A stretch of 64,000 bases of DNA from DASXKD01 sp963703605 (GCA_963703605.1 CAVPFC010000056.1:1-64000), one strand, 5' to 3'; counted from the first letter of the stretch, positions 40,606-50,085 are shown. Numbers and translations are program-made. The notes: generated from the sequence alone by a model not told the origin.

Positions 40606-41178
40606 ATGACCGTAGCAGCAGACGATTTCGCCGGGGGTCTCAGGCCAGTGGCCGGCGCGCTGCCCAGGGCGGCCATGCCCGGCCTGACCAGGCAGACCGC
40701 TGATGAGGCGGTGAGGGTGCTATACCAAACCCACTACACCATCCTGGTCCGGACCGCGGCGTCGCTGGTCGGCGACGTCACCACTGCCGAGGACGTGGTG
40801 CAGGACGCCTTCATCGCCATGCACCGCGCATGGTGGCGGCTGCGAGACACCACCAGCGCGCTGCCGTACCTGCGCCGTGCGGTGATCAACAAGTCCCGGT
40901 CGGTGCTGCGGCACCGCGCAGGGGCCGACCGCTGCCCGCCCACTCCGCCGCCCGAGCTACCCAGCGCAGAAGACAGCGCGCTGGCCGCCGTGCAGCGATC
41001 GTCGGTGCTGGCGGCACTGACTGTCCTGCCTGTCAGGCAGCGCGAGGTGGTGGTGCTGCGCTATTACGCCGACCTGTCCGAGGCGCAGATCGCCGCGGCC
41101 TTGGGAATCAGCAAGGGCGCGGTCAAGTCCCACACCGCCCGAGCCAAGGACTGCCTCCGGGCAGTACTTGGGCACTAA
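40606..41178 (+). CDS. ECF sigma factor, SigE-like family
   Basis: 190 residues from ATG 40606 (AGGGGGGA ~8 nt upstream). Region 2 is VLYQTHYTILVRTAASLVGD, TTAEDVVQDAFIAMHRAWW and ALPYLRRAVINKSRSVLRH. Region 4 is LAALTVLPVRQREVVVLRYY and EAQIAAALGISKGAVKSHTA. Short members like this in actinobacteria usually answer envelope or development cues; no anti-sigma gene is adjacent. Confidence 0.9.
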   Translation: MTVAADDFAGGLRPVAGALPRAAMPGLTRQTADEAVRVLYQTHYTILVRTAASLVGDVTTAEDVVQDAFIAMHRAWWRLRDTTSALPYLRRAVINKSRSVLRHRAGADRCPPTPPPELPSAEDSALAAVQRSSVLAALTVLPVRQREVVVLRYYADLSEAQIAAALGISKGAVKSHTARAKDCLRAVLGH

Positions 41179-41455
41179 TCCCGCGACCGACCTGGCCCCG
41201 GCCCTGCCAACCGCATCGCCAGCTCTCCACGCGCGCCAGCTACCCGTAACCCGATCACCGAGCGTGATAGGGCATGACCCGATCCGTCCACCCAAGCGCG
41301 CGCAGCGCCGCCGATCTGCGTGCTGGTCTCGGTCGGCTGGGGCTGGCATTGAAGACGTGCCGGAATGATCGTTATGTCACGCCGCTTCCGCGTCGTGTCT
41401 GCCGTGGTCGGCGGCGAGTTGAGGCTGGGCCGGGCCGGGCCGGGCGGTTGGTCTG

Positions 41456-41865
41456 CTATTTCAGGGTGGCCAGGAGGTGCCGGCAGGCCTGTTCGCAGCG
41501 CCGGCAGGCCTGCGCGCAGACCCGGCAGTGCTGGTGCATCTGGGCGTGCCGCTCGCATTCGTCGCCGCAGCTGTTGCAGATGGCCACGCAGGCTCCAGCA
41601 GCGGCCTCGTGACGTTAACGTCGTAGGACGTCTGCCGGCTTGTCACCCCGATGGTGGCGATTCAGACATCGGCGCAGTTCAGGCACAGCCGGATGCAGGT
41701 GACCATCTCGGTCACGTTCTGCTCGCTCACGTCGGCGTCGGCGTCGGCGTCGGCGATGCAGGCCTGCGCGCAGTCGCTGAGCGCGTCGATGGCGCCGGCC
41801 AGCACACCGGCGCCGGCGTTGACGGTGCCGGGGTAGGTGTCCAGCAGTTGCCTGGCGTAGCTCAT
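41456..41865 (-). pseudogene. Four-helix Cys-rich copper-binding protein, inactivated by a stop and a frameshift
   Basis: Start ATG 41865 with AAAGGAGGGG. The frame reads YARQLLDTYPGTVNAGAGVL, ALSDCAQACIADADADADV, VTCIRLCLNCADV and then TGA where the family has Cys. The frame reopens (VTSRQTSYDVNVTRPLLE), then loses one G. In the next frame the rest is intact: CVAICNSCGDECERHAQMHQ, CRVCAQACRRCEQACRHLLA, to TAG at 41456. Family members (DUF326/Csp-like) store Cu(I) on many Cys residues. A (GCGTCG)n slippage made the DADADADA run. Confidence 0.8.
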
Positions 41866-41918
41866 GGGCCCCTCCTTTGACGGCGATGCAGCAACAGCAT
41901 CTCGGCAGTCCGCTTGTG

Positions 41919-42725
41919 CTACATCGCTGGCATGGCGGAGACGTGCAGGCCAGGAAGCAGCCACGGGAACCAGATCGCCAGGACGCCGACCGCCACCAGC
42001 ACCACCCCGACGGCCTGGGCGAACGGCTTGCCGTAGCGCCAGAGCTTCTCCACCAGAATGACCACCGCCAGCGCCGCCATGACCGCCACGTTCATCACGC
42101 CGACCGCGATCAGCACGATCATCAGGCCCCAGCAGCACCCGGCGCACGTGGCTCCGTGATGGAGGCCGACGCGGACGTCGCGGCTGCGGCCCTTGAAGCC
42201 GAGGTAGTACATCAGCGCGCCGATCGGTGAACGGCAACGGCGCAGGCACCAGTCTTTCCAGGGGGTGAGCTGGTAGATGCCCGCGGTGATGAAGATCGCC
42301 ACGCCCAGCCACTTCGCCGCCACCGGCGACGCCGCCAGCAGCCGCCCCGTCCCGGCGAGGGCCGCGAAAGCGACCACCCCGGCCGCAGCCCAGGTCAGCA
42401 GGTAACCGGTCAGGAATGCGCTCATCCGCACCAGGCGCCCGGCGCCGGCCGAAGCACCGCTGATCAAACGGGTCCATAGCACCGCGACTGGCGCGACTGA
42501 CGGCAGCATCATCGCGGCCATCATCACCACCCACAGCCCCAGGAACGGCAGCAACGCCAAGCCCATAGTCCCGGGCCCGTTGCCCATCTTGCGGGCCAGC
42601 ATGATGGTGACCGCCCATGCCACCGCCGCGAACGCCGCGACCGCGATCCACGGCACGGCGAGCTGACGCGGCGGCAGGCCCCGCACAGGCCCGGTAGCAG
42701 CGGCCGGACCGGCATGCTCAGCCAC
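41919..42725 (-). CDS. DUF2182 multi-pass membrane protein
   Basis: 268 residues from a GTG, 14 bp after the DUF1326 stop. About seven TM segments. Family features are WVVMMAAMMLPSVAPVAVLW (Met-rich helix), GIYQLTPWKDWCLRRCRSP (Cys pair) and LHHGATCAGCCWGLMIVLIA (His-His plus three Cys). Met, His and Cys clusters in membrane helices suggest metal handling. The consistent neighbourhood with DUF1326 and a copper-binding protein supports that as inference. Biochemical role undescribed to my knowledge. Confidence 0.88.
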   Translation of the reverse strand: MAEHAGPAAATGPVRGLPPRQLAVPWIAVAAFAAVAWAVTIMLARKMGNGPGTMGLALLPFLGLWVVMMAAMMLPSVAPVAVLWTRLISGASAGAGRLVRMSAFLTGYLLTWAAAGVVAFAALAGTGRLLAASPVAAKWLGVAIFITAGIYQLTPWKDWCLRRCRSPIGALMYYLGFKGRSRDVRVGLHHGATCAGCCWGLMIVLIAVGVMNVAVMAALAVVILVEKLWRYGKPFAQAVGVVLVAVGVLAIWFPWLLPGLHVSAMPAM

Positions 42726-42739
42726 GAGCGGGGCCCCGG

Positions 42740-43333
42740 TCAGCCTTCGTACCGGAAATCGGTGACGAAACTGTTCGTGCCCGAGAAATCGGCGCTCCAG
42801 TGGCCGTGGTAACTCACGTCTTTCGCCCTGGCCTGCCGGACCGGCTGGGTGACAGCGCCGAACGGCGCGTTGGTGATCACCGCCGGCTCCTGGCCATCCA
42901 TCCCCACCAGTTGCTCACTGCTCATCGAAAGAGCACCCGCGACCTCAGCGTGCAGCGAGCCGTCGGCCTTCTCGAACGTGATCGCCGCCGGGGCCACCCC
43001 GGCGACCTCGCCGATCAGCGGGCCCAGCCCGGCCAGGTAGCCACCAGCACCCCCGGAAAAGACCGCACCCAGGGCTTCGGACTGCTCCGCGGACGCCCGG
43101 TCATCCAGATACAGCGCCACCTTCCAGCCGCCGTCAGTCATCCGCTTCGGCGAGTGCACCGCCATCACCGCGTTCAGGCCCGACAGGTCCACCCTGTCCT
43201 TGCTGCCACTGGTGACGTGCCAGGCCAGCATGACGTCACAGTTGTCGTGGGTGGCGGCCCCCAGCCAGACGCAGTTGCAGCTGACCTCGCAGTTGCATAC
43301 CTCGAAGTAATCTCCTTCAACAAAAAAGCTCAC
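42740..43333 (-). CDS. DUF1326 protein A
   Basis: 197 residues from GTG 43333 (AGGGGGAG upstream; the frame is open to 43528 but lacks domain character). The N-terminal Cys cluster is C-N-C-E-V-S-C-N-C at YFEVCNCEVSCNCVWLG. Other family features are CDVMLAWHVTSGSKDRVDLS, LALYLDDRAS-like WKVALYLDDRASAEQSEAL and ITFEKADGSLHAEVAGALS. Likely binds a metal or cluster through the Cys/His set and may feed or regulate DUF2182. First gene of a two-gene operon with DUF2182. Confidence 0.85.
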   Translation of the reverse strand: MSFFVEGDYFEVCNCEVSCNCVWLGAATHDNCDVMLAWHVTSGSKDRVDLSGLNAVMAVHSPKRMTDGGWKVALYLDDRASAEQSEALGAVFSGGAGGYLAGLGPLIGEVAGVAPAAITFEKADGSLHAEVAGALSMSSEQLVGMDGQEPAVITNAPFGAVTQPVRQARAKDVSYHGHWSADFSGTNSFVTDFRYEG

Positions 43334-43543
43334 GACTCCCCCTTCGGCAGCCCCGGCCCACCAGTGGGCGGCCAGATACCTTCGCCTTCTAGCACCACAC
43401 CCGCTGACACGCAAGCCCTTTGCGAAGAAGCGCTCGGCGAGCCGCAGTTTCAGGTCACTGGACGGCCGATCCGCCAGCGGCCCGCCGACGGCACCGCCGC
43501 ACAAGCCAGCGGCATCCGATTTTGCCACCTCATGCGCGCCGCA

Positions 43544-44245
43544 TCAGTCGCCGGAGCTGTAGGTATAGTCGGTGGCAAAGCCGCACCGCCCACGCAAGTC
43601 CCAGCTGAGCGGGACATCATCAACGCGGAACGTATCGGCGATGACCTCCTGGCCTGGCTGGCCAAAGCCTGGTATGCCGCAGGCGACCGGGGTGGACACC
43701 TCGACCGGTGTTTCGGCGCGCACGGTGAGGTAGGTGTCAGCGCGCATGGACCAGCGCCGGGGCACGTGAGACAGCTGAATGCGGGCACGCCGCACCGCGT
43801 GCACCGTGCCGATGGCAGCCGCGAAATTGCGCAGAGTGGTGCCGCCCGCCCGGCCAAGGAAGATCGCGGCTAGCGCGGCGTGCTGTTCGTCGCTGGCCCG
43901 CTCATCTAGGTAAAGACTGACCCGCCACGGCGAACCGGGCTCATCGTCGTCATACCAGCCGGCCATGACCACGGCGCGATCATCAAGCCGCAGGCCGTCC
44001 GCGCGGCCCTGGTTGATCTGCCAGGACAACGCGAACTGGCAGACGCCATACGTGGATCGCCCGCCAGAGCGCTCGCCGACCCTCCGGCAGGGGCAGATGG
44101 CCTCACAGTTGCACGCCTCAAAGTAACTACCGGCAACGGCCCAGACCCGGGGCGGCTCCGCCTCAGCTGCCACGCCACAATCCAAGCCTGTCCCGTCGCG
44201 GTTGTCCATCAGCACGCACCGATGCGGCCATGCTGTCATAGTCAC
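43544..44245 (-). CDS. DUF1326 protein B
   Basis: Paralogue of the next gene, up to 233 residues; the start is uncertain (GTG 44245, ATG 44239 or ATG 44209). Its Cys cluster is YFEACNCEAICPCRRVG (CNC-x3-CPC, the canonical form, where protein A has CNC). Further features are YGVCQFALSWQINQGRADGL, WRVSLYLDERASDEQHAALA and LSWDLRGRCGFATDYTYSS. It differs clearly from A, so the two are not a recent duplication. Upstream of A by 210 bp on the same strand. Confidence 0.85.
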   Translation of the reverse strand: MTMTAWPHRCVLMDNRDGTGLDCGVAAEAEPPRVWAVAGSYFEACNCEAICPCRRVGERSGGRSTYGVCQFALSWQINQGRADGLRLDDRAVVMAGWYDDDEPGSPWRVSLYLDERASDEQHAALAAIFLGRAGGTTLRNFAAAIGTVHAVRRARIQLSHVPRRWSMRADTYLTVRAETPVEVSTPVACGIPGFGQPGQEVIADTFRVDDVPLSWDLRGRCGFATDYTYSSGD

Positions 44246-44354
44246 GGCCGCCCAGATCAGGATGATCCGCGTACGGCAACCCGGATAACCGACCCGCTTC
44301 TCAGCCGCGCAGAGCGCCGCGCATGAACGGGTCAGCGCCTACCACCAGGCGCAG

Positions 44355-44600
44355 TTGGCCGGGCTGCTCAGCCACATCGGGGCAGCGATCGACCGCTACC
44401 GCGCCGGCGAGATCGACACCTATGCCGTGGATGAGACAATCCACCACTACCACCGGGCCGCCGCAGAACTGTGGAAGTTCTGCTTCGCCCGCGGCGGCGG
44501 CACCCACGCCGAGTTCATCGCCGGCCTCCTGGACCGCATGACTACCGGCGCAGAGGCCATCGACTGGTGGCAACGCGCCACACCGCGACGACACCAATGA
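44355..44600 (+). CDS. Short helical protein, possibly N-terminally truncated
   Basis: 81 residues from a TTG; there is no ATG or GTG in the ~65 nt between the upstream in-frame stop and this point. Protein-like sequence (HIGAAIDRYRAGEIDTYAVD, HHYHRAAAELWKFCFARGGG, IDWWQRATP) resembles a small actinobacterial family whose members also have HERVSAYHQAQ, which is present just upstream of the TTG. The start was probably lost or is TTG. Confidence 0.5.
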   Translation: MAGLLSHIGAAIDRYRAGEIDTYAVDETIHHYHRAAAELWKFCFARGGGTHAEFIAGLLDRMTTGAEAIDWWQRATPRRHQ

Positions 44601-44839
44601 TCACGACCGTGCGGCGCTCCCCCGGCGCGAGTGCCGAGGCTGCGACGGACCGTGGCCACCCCCCACAGCGATTGAGCGCCCAGTCCCGCCTGCTCGCCGA
44701 GCCGAACGTGGCGCCATAGTCTCCGTCGCGCGCAGATCTGGATGATGGTGCGGGTTGCCGATGCTCGGTCATGCCGATGTGAGTAATTGGCTGCCACGCG
44801 GCTGGAGTGCACATTGATGTACTCATCGCCATGTTTATC

Positions 44840-45107
44840 GGGTATTGGCTTCCCCGCGGCCGCAGAGGCAACCACCGGCTCAAGAACGCCATGTTCCTCG
44901 CCGCCTTCGCCTCCCTGCGCGACCGAGCCTCCAAGGCGCTCTACGAGACAAACGCGCCGAAGGCAAACGCAATAACGCGCCCTCATCTGCCTGGCCCGCC
45001 GCCCCTGCGACGTCATCCTCGCCATGCTCCGCACCCGCCAGCCGTACCAGCCAGCCCCGGCCGTCACCAGAACTCGCCGACGCGGCCTGACCGGCCGGGG
45101 TTGACAA
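44840..45107 (+). pseudogene. C-terminal remnant of an IS110-family transposase
   Basis: Three frames carry consecutive parts of the IS110 C-terminus: NHRLKNAMFLAAFASLRD, then DKRAEGKRNNAP, then ALICLARRPCDVILAMLRT. The N-terminal DEDD nuclease half is absent. It is a different subgroup from the intact copy at 60.6 kb. Confidence 0.8.
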
Positions 45108-45270
45108 GGAACATGGGGACACCCCTGGATCAGGGCAGCCGTGGTGGATCCATATCACGCTCGACCAATCTGCTGGCGGGATCACGATCATGCGGCTGGT
45201 CCAGCATTGACATAGCCGTCGCCGCCCGGCTGCCGAGCGATGCTGCCCATCGGTGAGGCGATCTTCTGCG

Positions 45271-48200
45271 TTATGAGAAGGCGTTGTTGCTGGGCGGGTG
45301 GTCGCGGGCTGGGGTGAGCGGTACCGCCCAGGCGAGCCGCAGTTGCGCGATTGACTGCATCTGGGTCAGCGACCCGCATGCGTCGCACGCGTATATGGAC
45401 GGCCCGCCTGTCAGCAGATGGATGCCGTCGGCCGCCCAGGCGTTGACCGAGATCAAGTTCGGCGCGACCGGGTAGACCGGCGGAGCTTGCGTCAGCGTGT
45501 TCTGCAAGTTGGTGAGTTCGTGGCTGCTTGCGAGGCTGTAGACCGCGTCGCTCCCGGCTTCGGCCGCGGTGGGTGCGAAGCCTTCGACGCCGCCGAGGAC
45601 ATAGCTGCCATCTGGGCTTAGCGCGACTCCCGGGTTCATCGGCGGACCACTCTGCCCCGGCGATCTGAGCACAGCCACCGTCCGGCCTGTCGCCGCGGCG
45701 AGGACGAGCGCGCTCCCTGGCGGCAACGCATCGCCCGCTCCTATCTGCGGGTAGTCGACTGCGACGAGGCGTGATCCGTGGCCGGCAAAGCCAAGTTCTG
45801 TGACGGGATAAACGTCCGGCGTCACTGAGTTCCTCATGACATAGGTAGTCAGCAGCCGGTGGCCGCGGATCTCCCAGAGGTCTACCGATCCGTAGTCCGT
45901 GCCGACCGCCAGCTCCGCCCCGTCGGGGCTCATTGCGACGCGGACGGGTATCGGCCGGCCTGCGAAGTAGGTGCGTACCGGATGCGGCGAGAACCTGGCC
46001 AGCGACCGGCCCGTAGTGACGTCCCAGAGGATTGCGGCGCCGCCGGCGTTCGCTGTCGCGAGCCGGTTGCCGTCGGCGCTGAGCTCGGCGTCAAGCGGCG
46101 CGCTGGGTTGAGGTATCCGGGTCAGGCGGCCGTCTCCAAACGGGCGCCAGATATCCACGGCCTGGTTCGTCTTCACAGCGAGGTCGTCGGCCGGCCCAGC
46201 GAACGTCACCCCGGTCACCGGCACAGCAAGCCGCAGAACCTTGGCGCCGCCGCCGTCGAAGCTACGGGCCACCACTCCGCTCGCGGTCGCGTAGGCAAAA
46301 TGATCTCCGTCCGGGCTGACCGTGAAGCCGCTGAATTCCTGTGCCGGGGAGCCAAGCCCGCAGAACTGCAGCGCTGGTGGGCAGGCGCTGCCGACCTGGG
46401 GTGGGGCCTGCAGCCTGTAGCTCGCGGCGACCGCACCGGTGGCCGCATGCCACAGCAGGGCGGTGACACCGATCACTCTGGGCGCCTGGCCGCCCCGGCT
46501 CGCTTGGGTTGTTTCGTCGACGCCATAGACAAGCCGGCTGCCGTCGGCGAAGCCGAGCGCGTACGTTTTCCCGGCGGCGGGCGTCTGCAGCGAAATAGCC
46601 GGCTCGCCGACTCCCGCGTCCGCGACGAGTACTACGCCGGTCACCGTGACCGCGAGGACAGCACCGCCGTCCGGGCTGAACTGCACCGATTCAATGGGCT
46701 GCCCGTCCCCGTCAATCAGGCTCAGCTGATGGCCCGATACCGCATCCCAGATGCGCACCGTGCCGTCGCCTCCGCCGGTCGCGATGTAGTCTCCGTTGCT
46801 GCTCGTCGCCACCGAGTTGATCCGCTGGGTGTGGCCGAAGAGACCGACCACGGTGAACTCCCGGTGCGGGCCCGCGTAGGGTCCGAAGTCCCGCGTTTGC
46901 AGCAAGGTCCCCTCGCCCGCATAGTCTCCCGCCGCAGCGTAAGGGCCAAGTGCGAAGGTGGCACCGCATGCAGCGGCGCTGAATGTCGCCCCCGCCCGCT
47001 CAAACAGCTCGGCACCGGTCCGCGGGCTGAACACACGCAGCGTCTGGTCTTGGGCCTCAACCGGATTCCACGTCACGATCTCGCTGCCATCCGGCGTCCA
47101 GCAAGCGCGCTGGTCGGGTCCCCAGCCCAACAGGCTAGCTGGCCTCGGCACCGTGACGGACGTGCCGGTGCTGAAGTCCACGATCCGCGCGATGCCCTTG
47201 GCCGAGTTCGTCTCTTGCAGTATGAAGGCGCGTGATCCTCTTGGGGCGAACGCCATGTCATACACCGGGGCGCCTGGACTCAGCGTGAACACTTGGCCGG
47301 TGGCGGGGCGGTAGACAAGGATGTCGCGCAGGCCTGACCCGTAGACGTAGAGATCACCATTCCGGGGATTCCACGTCCCTGCCAAGAACGGATACTTGCT
47401 CCGCTGGCTGGCGCGGATGTCGGCGTTCAGCTGGCTCAGGTTCACGGCATTACCGGTCTGCGGATTCCACAGCGCGATCCGTCCCTGGCGCGTGACCGCA
47501 GCCAGCAGGTTCCCCTGACCGTTGTAGCTGAGCTGGCTGATGGGATCCGCGGTCGGCAGCGAGCCCAGCGAGCGCAGAACCCGGCCGGTCCGCGGGTTCC
47601 ACAGCTGCACGCTGTTCTCCCGGGCTGTCGCCGCGATGATCTCTGTAACCGGGCTCCACGTGGCCTGGGTACCCGCGCCGAATCCCGGCTGGAAGGCCAT
47701 CCGGGTATGGTCCGCGGCCAGGGCCAAGCGCAGCGCCTCGAGCCCAGCTGTGCTCGGGTCGACTTGGGTGGACCGCAGGGCCAGCCGCAGGCTTTGCGCG
47801 GGATCGACGGCGAGGGCCGCGGTCGCCTCGGCGGCGAGCGCCCGGGCCTGCGCAACGCTTGCCTCGTGACGGGCCTGATTGCGCTGGATGAACGCGATCG
47901 TCGCGAGAACGAGAGCGACGACCAGCCCCGCCGCGAGCGCACCGCGCCACAGTCGTGCCGACCGGTCGGCCGCGCGGCGGCTTGCCGCGATGTATGCCCG
48001 CTGCTGCGGCGTGGGCGGGGCGTTCGCATGATGGCCGGCGTCGGCAAGCCACTCTTCTGCGGCCCGAAGATCACTTCCGCGTAGGAGCAGACTGCGGTCT
48101 TGCTCCTTGCCGGCCCACTCGGCAGAGCGGACAAGCAGCCGCGTGTGCGCCTTGGTCCATCCGAGATCCGTGTCGAGTGCCGAGGTGAGCTGGCCGAACG

Positions 48201-48564
48201 CGCGATCGAAGCTGGCGCTCTCGGTACAGAAGATCCAGTTCAGCTCCTCCACCGAACTGGGCACGGCTTGCCCCTCGCCAGGCGGCCTGGCCACGATCGG
48301 TATGACTTGCTTGTTGACCTCCAATGCATGCGCGAGCTCGTTCATACACGGCTGGGAATTCAGCGAGTCGGGAGAGACGACAAAGACGAACTTGTCGCTG
48401 TTCTCGATGGCCGCCTGAATCTCGGGCCGCCACCGCGCACTAAACGGGACGGACCCATGATCCTGATCCCAGGTGGGCTCCCGGCCGACCGCCAGCAACG
48501 CGTCGTACAAGCGCCGCGCGAACTCCTGGTCCTCGCGGGCGTACGAGACGAAGACACCAGCCAC
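45271..48564 (-). CDS. TIR domain - TM - WD40 repeat protein
   Basis: 1097 residues from GTG 48564 (GGAGG ~8 nt upstream). Residues 1-~130 are a TIR domain: GVFVSYAREDQEFARRLYDA, with putative catalytic Glu E76 in SQPCMNELAHAL. Then a linker typical of such proteins (HTRLLVRSAEWAGKEQDRSL), a TM helix ~208-226 (GALAAGLVVALVLATIAFI) and ~870 residues of WD40-type propeller blades (NSVATSSNGDYIATGGGDG, TVRIWDAVSGHQLSLIDGDG). The C-terminus has YACDACGSLTQM. TIR domains with this Glu can cleave NAD; a sensor-effector or defence role is inference. Confidence 0.88.
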   Translation of the reverse strand: MAGVFVSYAREDQEFARRLYDALLAVGREPTWDQDHGSVPFSARWRPEIQAAIENSDKFVFVVSPDSLNSQPCMNELAHALEVNKQVIPIVARPPGEGQAVPSSVEELNWIFCTESASFDRAFGQLTSALDTDLGWTKAHTRLLVRSAEWAGKEQDRSLLLRGSDLRAAEEWLADAGHHANAPPTPQQRAYIAASRRAADRSARLWRGALAAGLVVALVLATIAFIQRNQARHEASVAQARALAAEATAALAVDPAQSLRLALRSTQVDPSTAGLEALRLALAADHTRMAFQPGFGAGTQATWSPVTEIIAATARENSVQLWNPRTGRVLRSLGSLPTADPISQLSYNGQGNLLAAVTRQGRIALWNPQTGNAVNLSQLNADIRASQRSKYPFLAGTWNPRNGDLYVYGSGLRDILVYRPATGQVFTLSPGAPVYDMAFAPRGSRAFILQETNSAKGIARIVDFSTGTSVTVPRPASLLGWGPDQRACWTPDGSEIVTWNPVEAQDQTLRVFSPRTGAELFERAGATFSAAACGATFALGPYAAAGDYAGEGTLLQTRDFGPYAGPHREFTVVGLFGHTQRINSVATSSNGDYIATGGGDGTVRIWDAVSGHQLSLIDGDGQPIESVQFSPDGGAVLAVTVTGVVLVADAGVGEPAISLQTPAAGKTYALGFADGSRLVYGVDETTQASRGGQAPRVIGVTALLWHAATGAVAASYRLQAPPQVGSACPPALQFCGLGSPAQEFSGFTVSPDGDHFAYATASGVVARSFDGGGAKVLRLAVPVTGVTFAGPADDLAVKTNQAVDIWRPFGDGRLTRIPQPSAPLDAELSADGNRLATANAGGAAILWDVTTGRSLARFSPHPVRTYFAGRPIPVRVAMSPDGAELAVGTDYGSVDLWEIRGHRLLTTYVMRNSVTPDVYPVTELGFAGHGSRLVAVDYPQIGAGDALPPGSALVLAAATGRTVAVLRSPGQSGPPMNPGVALSPDGSYVLGGVEGFAPTAAEAGSDAVYSLASSHELTNLQNTLTQAPPVYPVAPNLISVNAWAADGIHLLTGGPSIYACDACGSLTQMQSIAQLRLAWAVPLTPARDHPPSNNAFS

Positions 48565-49078
48565 GCCCCCAACCTCCGCCGGCCGTTCCTGCCGACCACA
48601 ACTGTCCCCACTGATCGTAACTGCCGGATGACACCTGGTCCATCAGGTAACGCAGGCGAACGGGAGTAAGTAAGGCACCCGGGCGCCGCACACGGGGCTC
48701 TATCGAGACGGTGACTGGCCATCACCTCCTTCAGCGTCGGCAGCCGCTGGCGAAAGCGCGGAAAATCCCATTGCCGCTCCTGCGCCGAGTCGTCTCGGTT
48801 CCCATTAGGTACGAGGCCTGGAGAGGCACTTGAGGCAGTGCTGGGCGAACGCAGCGTGTCGCCGCTGACAGGCAACGAGGCCCCGGGCGGCGCGGGCCAG
48901 GGAAAACTCAACGGGAGAGGGCCCGGACCGCATGTATATCCATCGCGGCCGGCCCGCGGCAACGCTCGGTCATGCCGCAGATAGTGCGGCAGGTTTCCTT
49001 GCGCCCAGGCGGGATTAATGGCTCTGCGGCCCTGGTGGGACTTGGTTTCAGAGGGCATGGATGCGGAGTGGGCTGGGC
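48565..49078. other. Intergenic, no supported gene
   Basis: About 510 bp between the TIR-WD40 gene and the hemoglobin gene. Short ORFs only, no recognisable domain or repeat. Confidence 0.45.
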
Positions 49079-49528
49079 TCAGTGCTGCAGTCCATCCCAT
49101 GACCAGCGCGGAATGCTCATGCCCTCGGGGACCTGGTCAGCAGACTCGTGGTAGCGCGACATGGTCGTCGTGGTGGCCCAGGCGAAGTAGTCGTGCAGCA
49201 CCCGCCACAGCGGCCCGTCCGCGTCCAGGCCAGCGTCGTGCATCGCCTGGTCGAAACAGGCGATCGCCCGGCGGTCCATCTCCTCGTGCGGGCCGTTGCC
49301 ACTATGGATCCGCACGACCGAGGTCTCGTCCCCGTAGCTGCCGGAGTAGGTGGCAGGGCCGCCGAGGGCCTCGGCCCAGTACGCGGCGAGCCGCTCACTG
49401 TGCTGCGGATGGAATCCGTGGCTGAACGCGTGGCTGACTATCTCATCGGCCATCACCCGGCAGTGCCACGTCTCGGCCAGACGCAGCAGGCCCGCACTGC
49501 CGCCCGCAGCCTCATACACGCTCTGCAT
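49079..49528 (-). CDS. Group II-like truncated hemoglobin
   Basis: 149 residues from ATG 49528; GGAGG is only 1 nt away, so the start may lie elsewhere. Globin-type sequence: MQSVYEAAGGSAGLLRLAET, HAFSHGFHPQHSERLAAYWA, EALGGPATYSGSYGDETSVV, IHSGNGPHEEMDRRAIACF. The family binds heme and O2/NO and resembles truncated hemoglobin O. The proximal His cannot be assigned confidently; the H in GPHEEMDR is a candidate. Orphan gene. Confidence 0.75.
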   Translation of the reverse strand: MQSVYEAAGGSAGLLRLAETWHCRVMADEIVSHAFSHGFHPQHSERLAAYWAEALGGPATYSGSYGDETSVVRIHSGNGPHEEMDRRAIACFDQAMHDAGLDADGPLWRVLHDYFAWATTTTMSRYHESADQVPEGMSIPRWSWDGLQH

Positions 49529-49899
49529 GCCTCCAGCATGCCCGCCCAGGAGGGCCAGCTCACGACGGGCTGGCAGCGGGGCCGCCCACAGTTGAAAGCC
49601 CGGGCGTCTCGCGCAAATTTGACCACCGCTCGAAGCAAGCACATACCGCGAGGTGGTTGTTCCGCAGGGCGGACTCGGCTTGGCCCGCCTGGCCAGAGGA
49701 TGCCGGTCCAGGCGGGCAATAGAGCCAGTATCTTCCGTCATTCCCTGGGCCATGCTGCAGCAGGAGCCTGGGGCTGGCTATAGCGGCGCCGGGATTGCGG
49801 GTGTCGCCTGGCCTGCGGGTGCGGGCCAGGGGTTCCGGCGGATAATGGTTCCGGCTGGGTGATGCCCCAGGTGCCCAGCCAGCGCGGGAGGACATGGCC
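49529..49899. other. Intergenic between divergent genes, no supported gene
   Basis: Nothing recognised beyond the ribosome-binding site of the small gene at its end. Confidence 0.4.
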
Positions 49900-50085
49900 A
49901 TGAGCGATCAGGCATCGGCGCCGGGCGGTTCCGGCGGTGAGGCGGACAGCAGCCCCGAGGCGGCAGCCGAAGAGCGCGAGGCCGCCATGATGCGGAATGT
50001 GATGCGGATGCAAGAAGGGCACCGGGAAGGCGGGGTCGATCCTGACCTGGATGAACCGGACGCCGATGCCGGACCCGGGGCCTAA
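49900..50085 (+). CDS. Small acidic hypothetical protein
   Basis: 61 residues from ATG 49900 (GGGAGG 8 nt upstream; ATG 49894 also possible). Ser/Gly/Glu-rich, with one helical stretch (EREAAMMRNVMRMQEGHREG) and an acidic tail. Probably disordered; function unknown. Confidence 0.45.
   Translation: MSDQASAPGGSGGEADSSPEAAAEEREAAMMRNVMRMQEGHREGGVDPDLDEPDADAGPGA

Noticed and set aside
41456..41865. Selenoprotein version of the Cys-rich copper binder
   Set aside because: A second lesion (one-base deletion) lies downstream, so recoding UGA alone would not give a full protein.
45859..47235. 458-codon ORF opposite the WD40 region
   Set aside because: Shadow frame without domains or ribosome-binding site.
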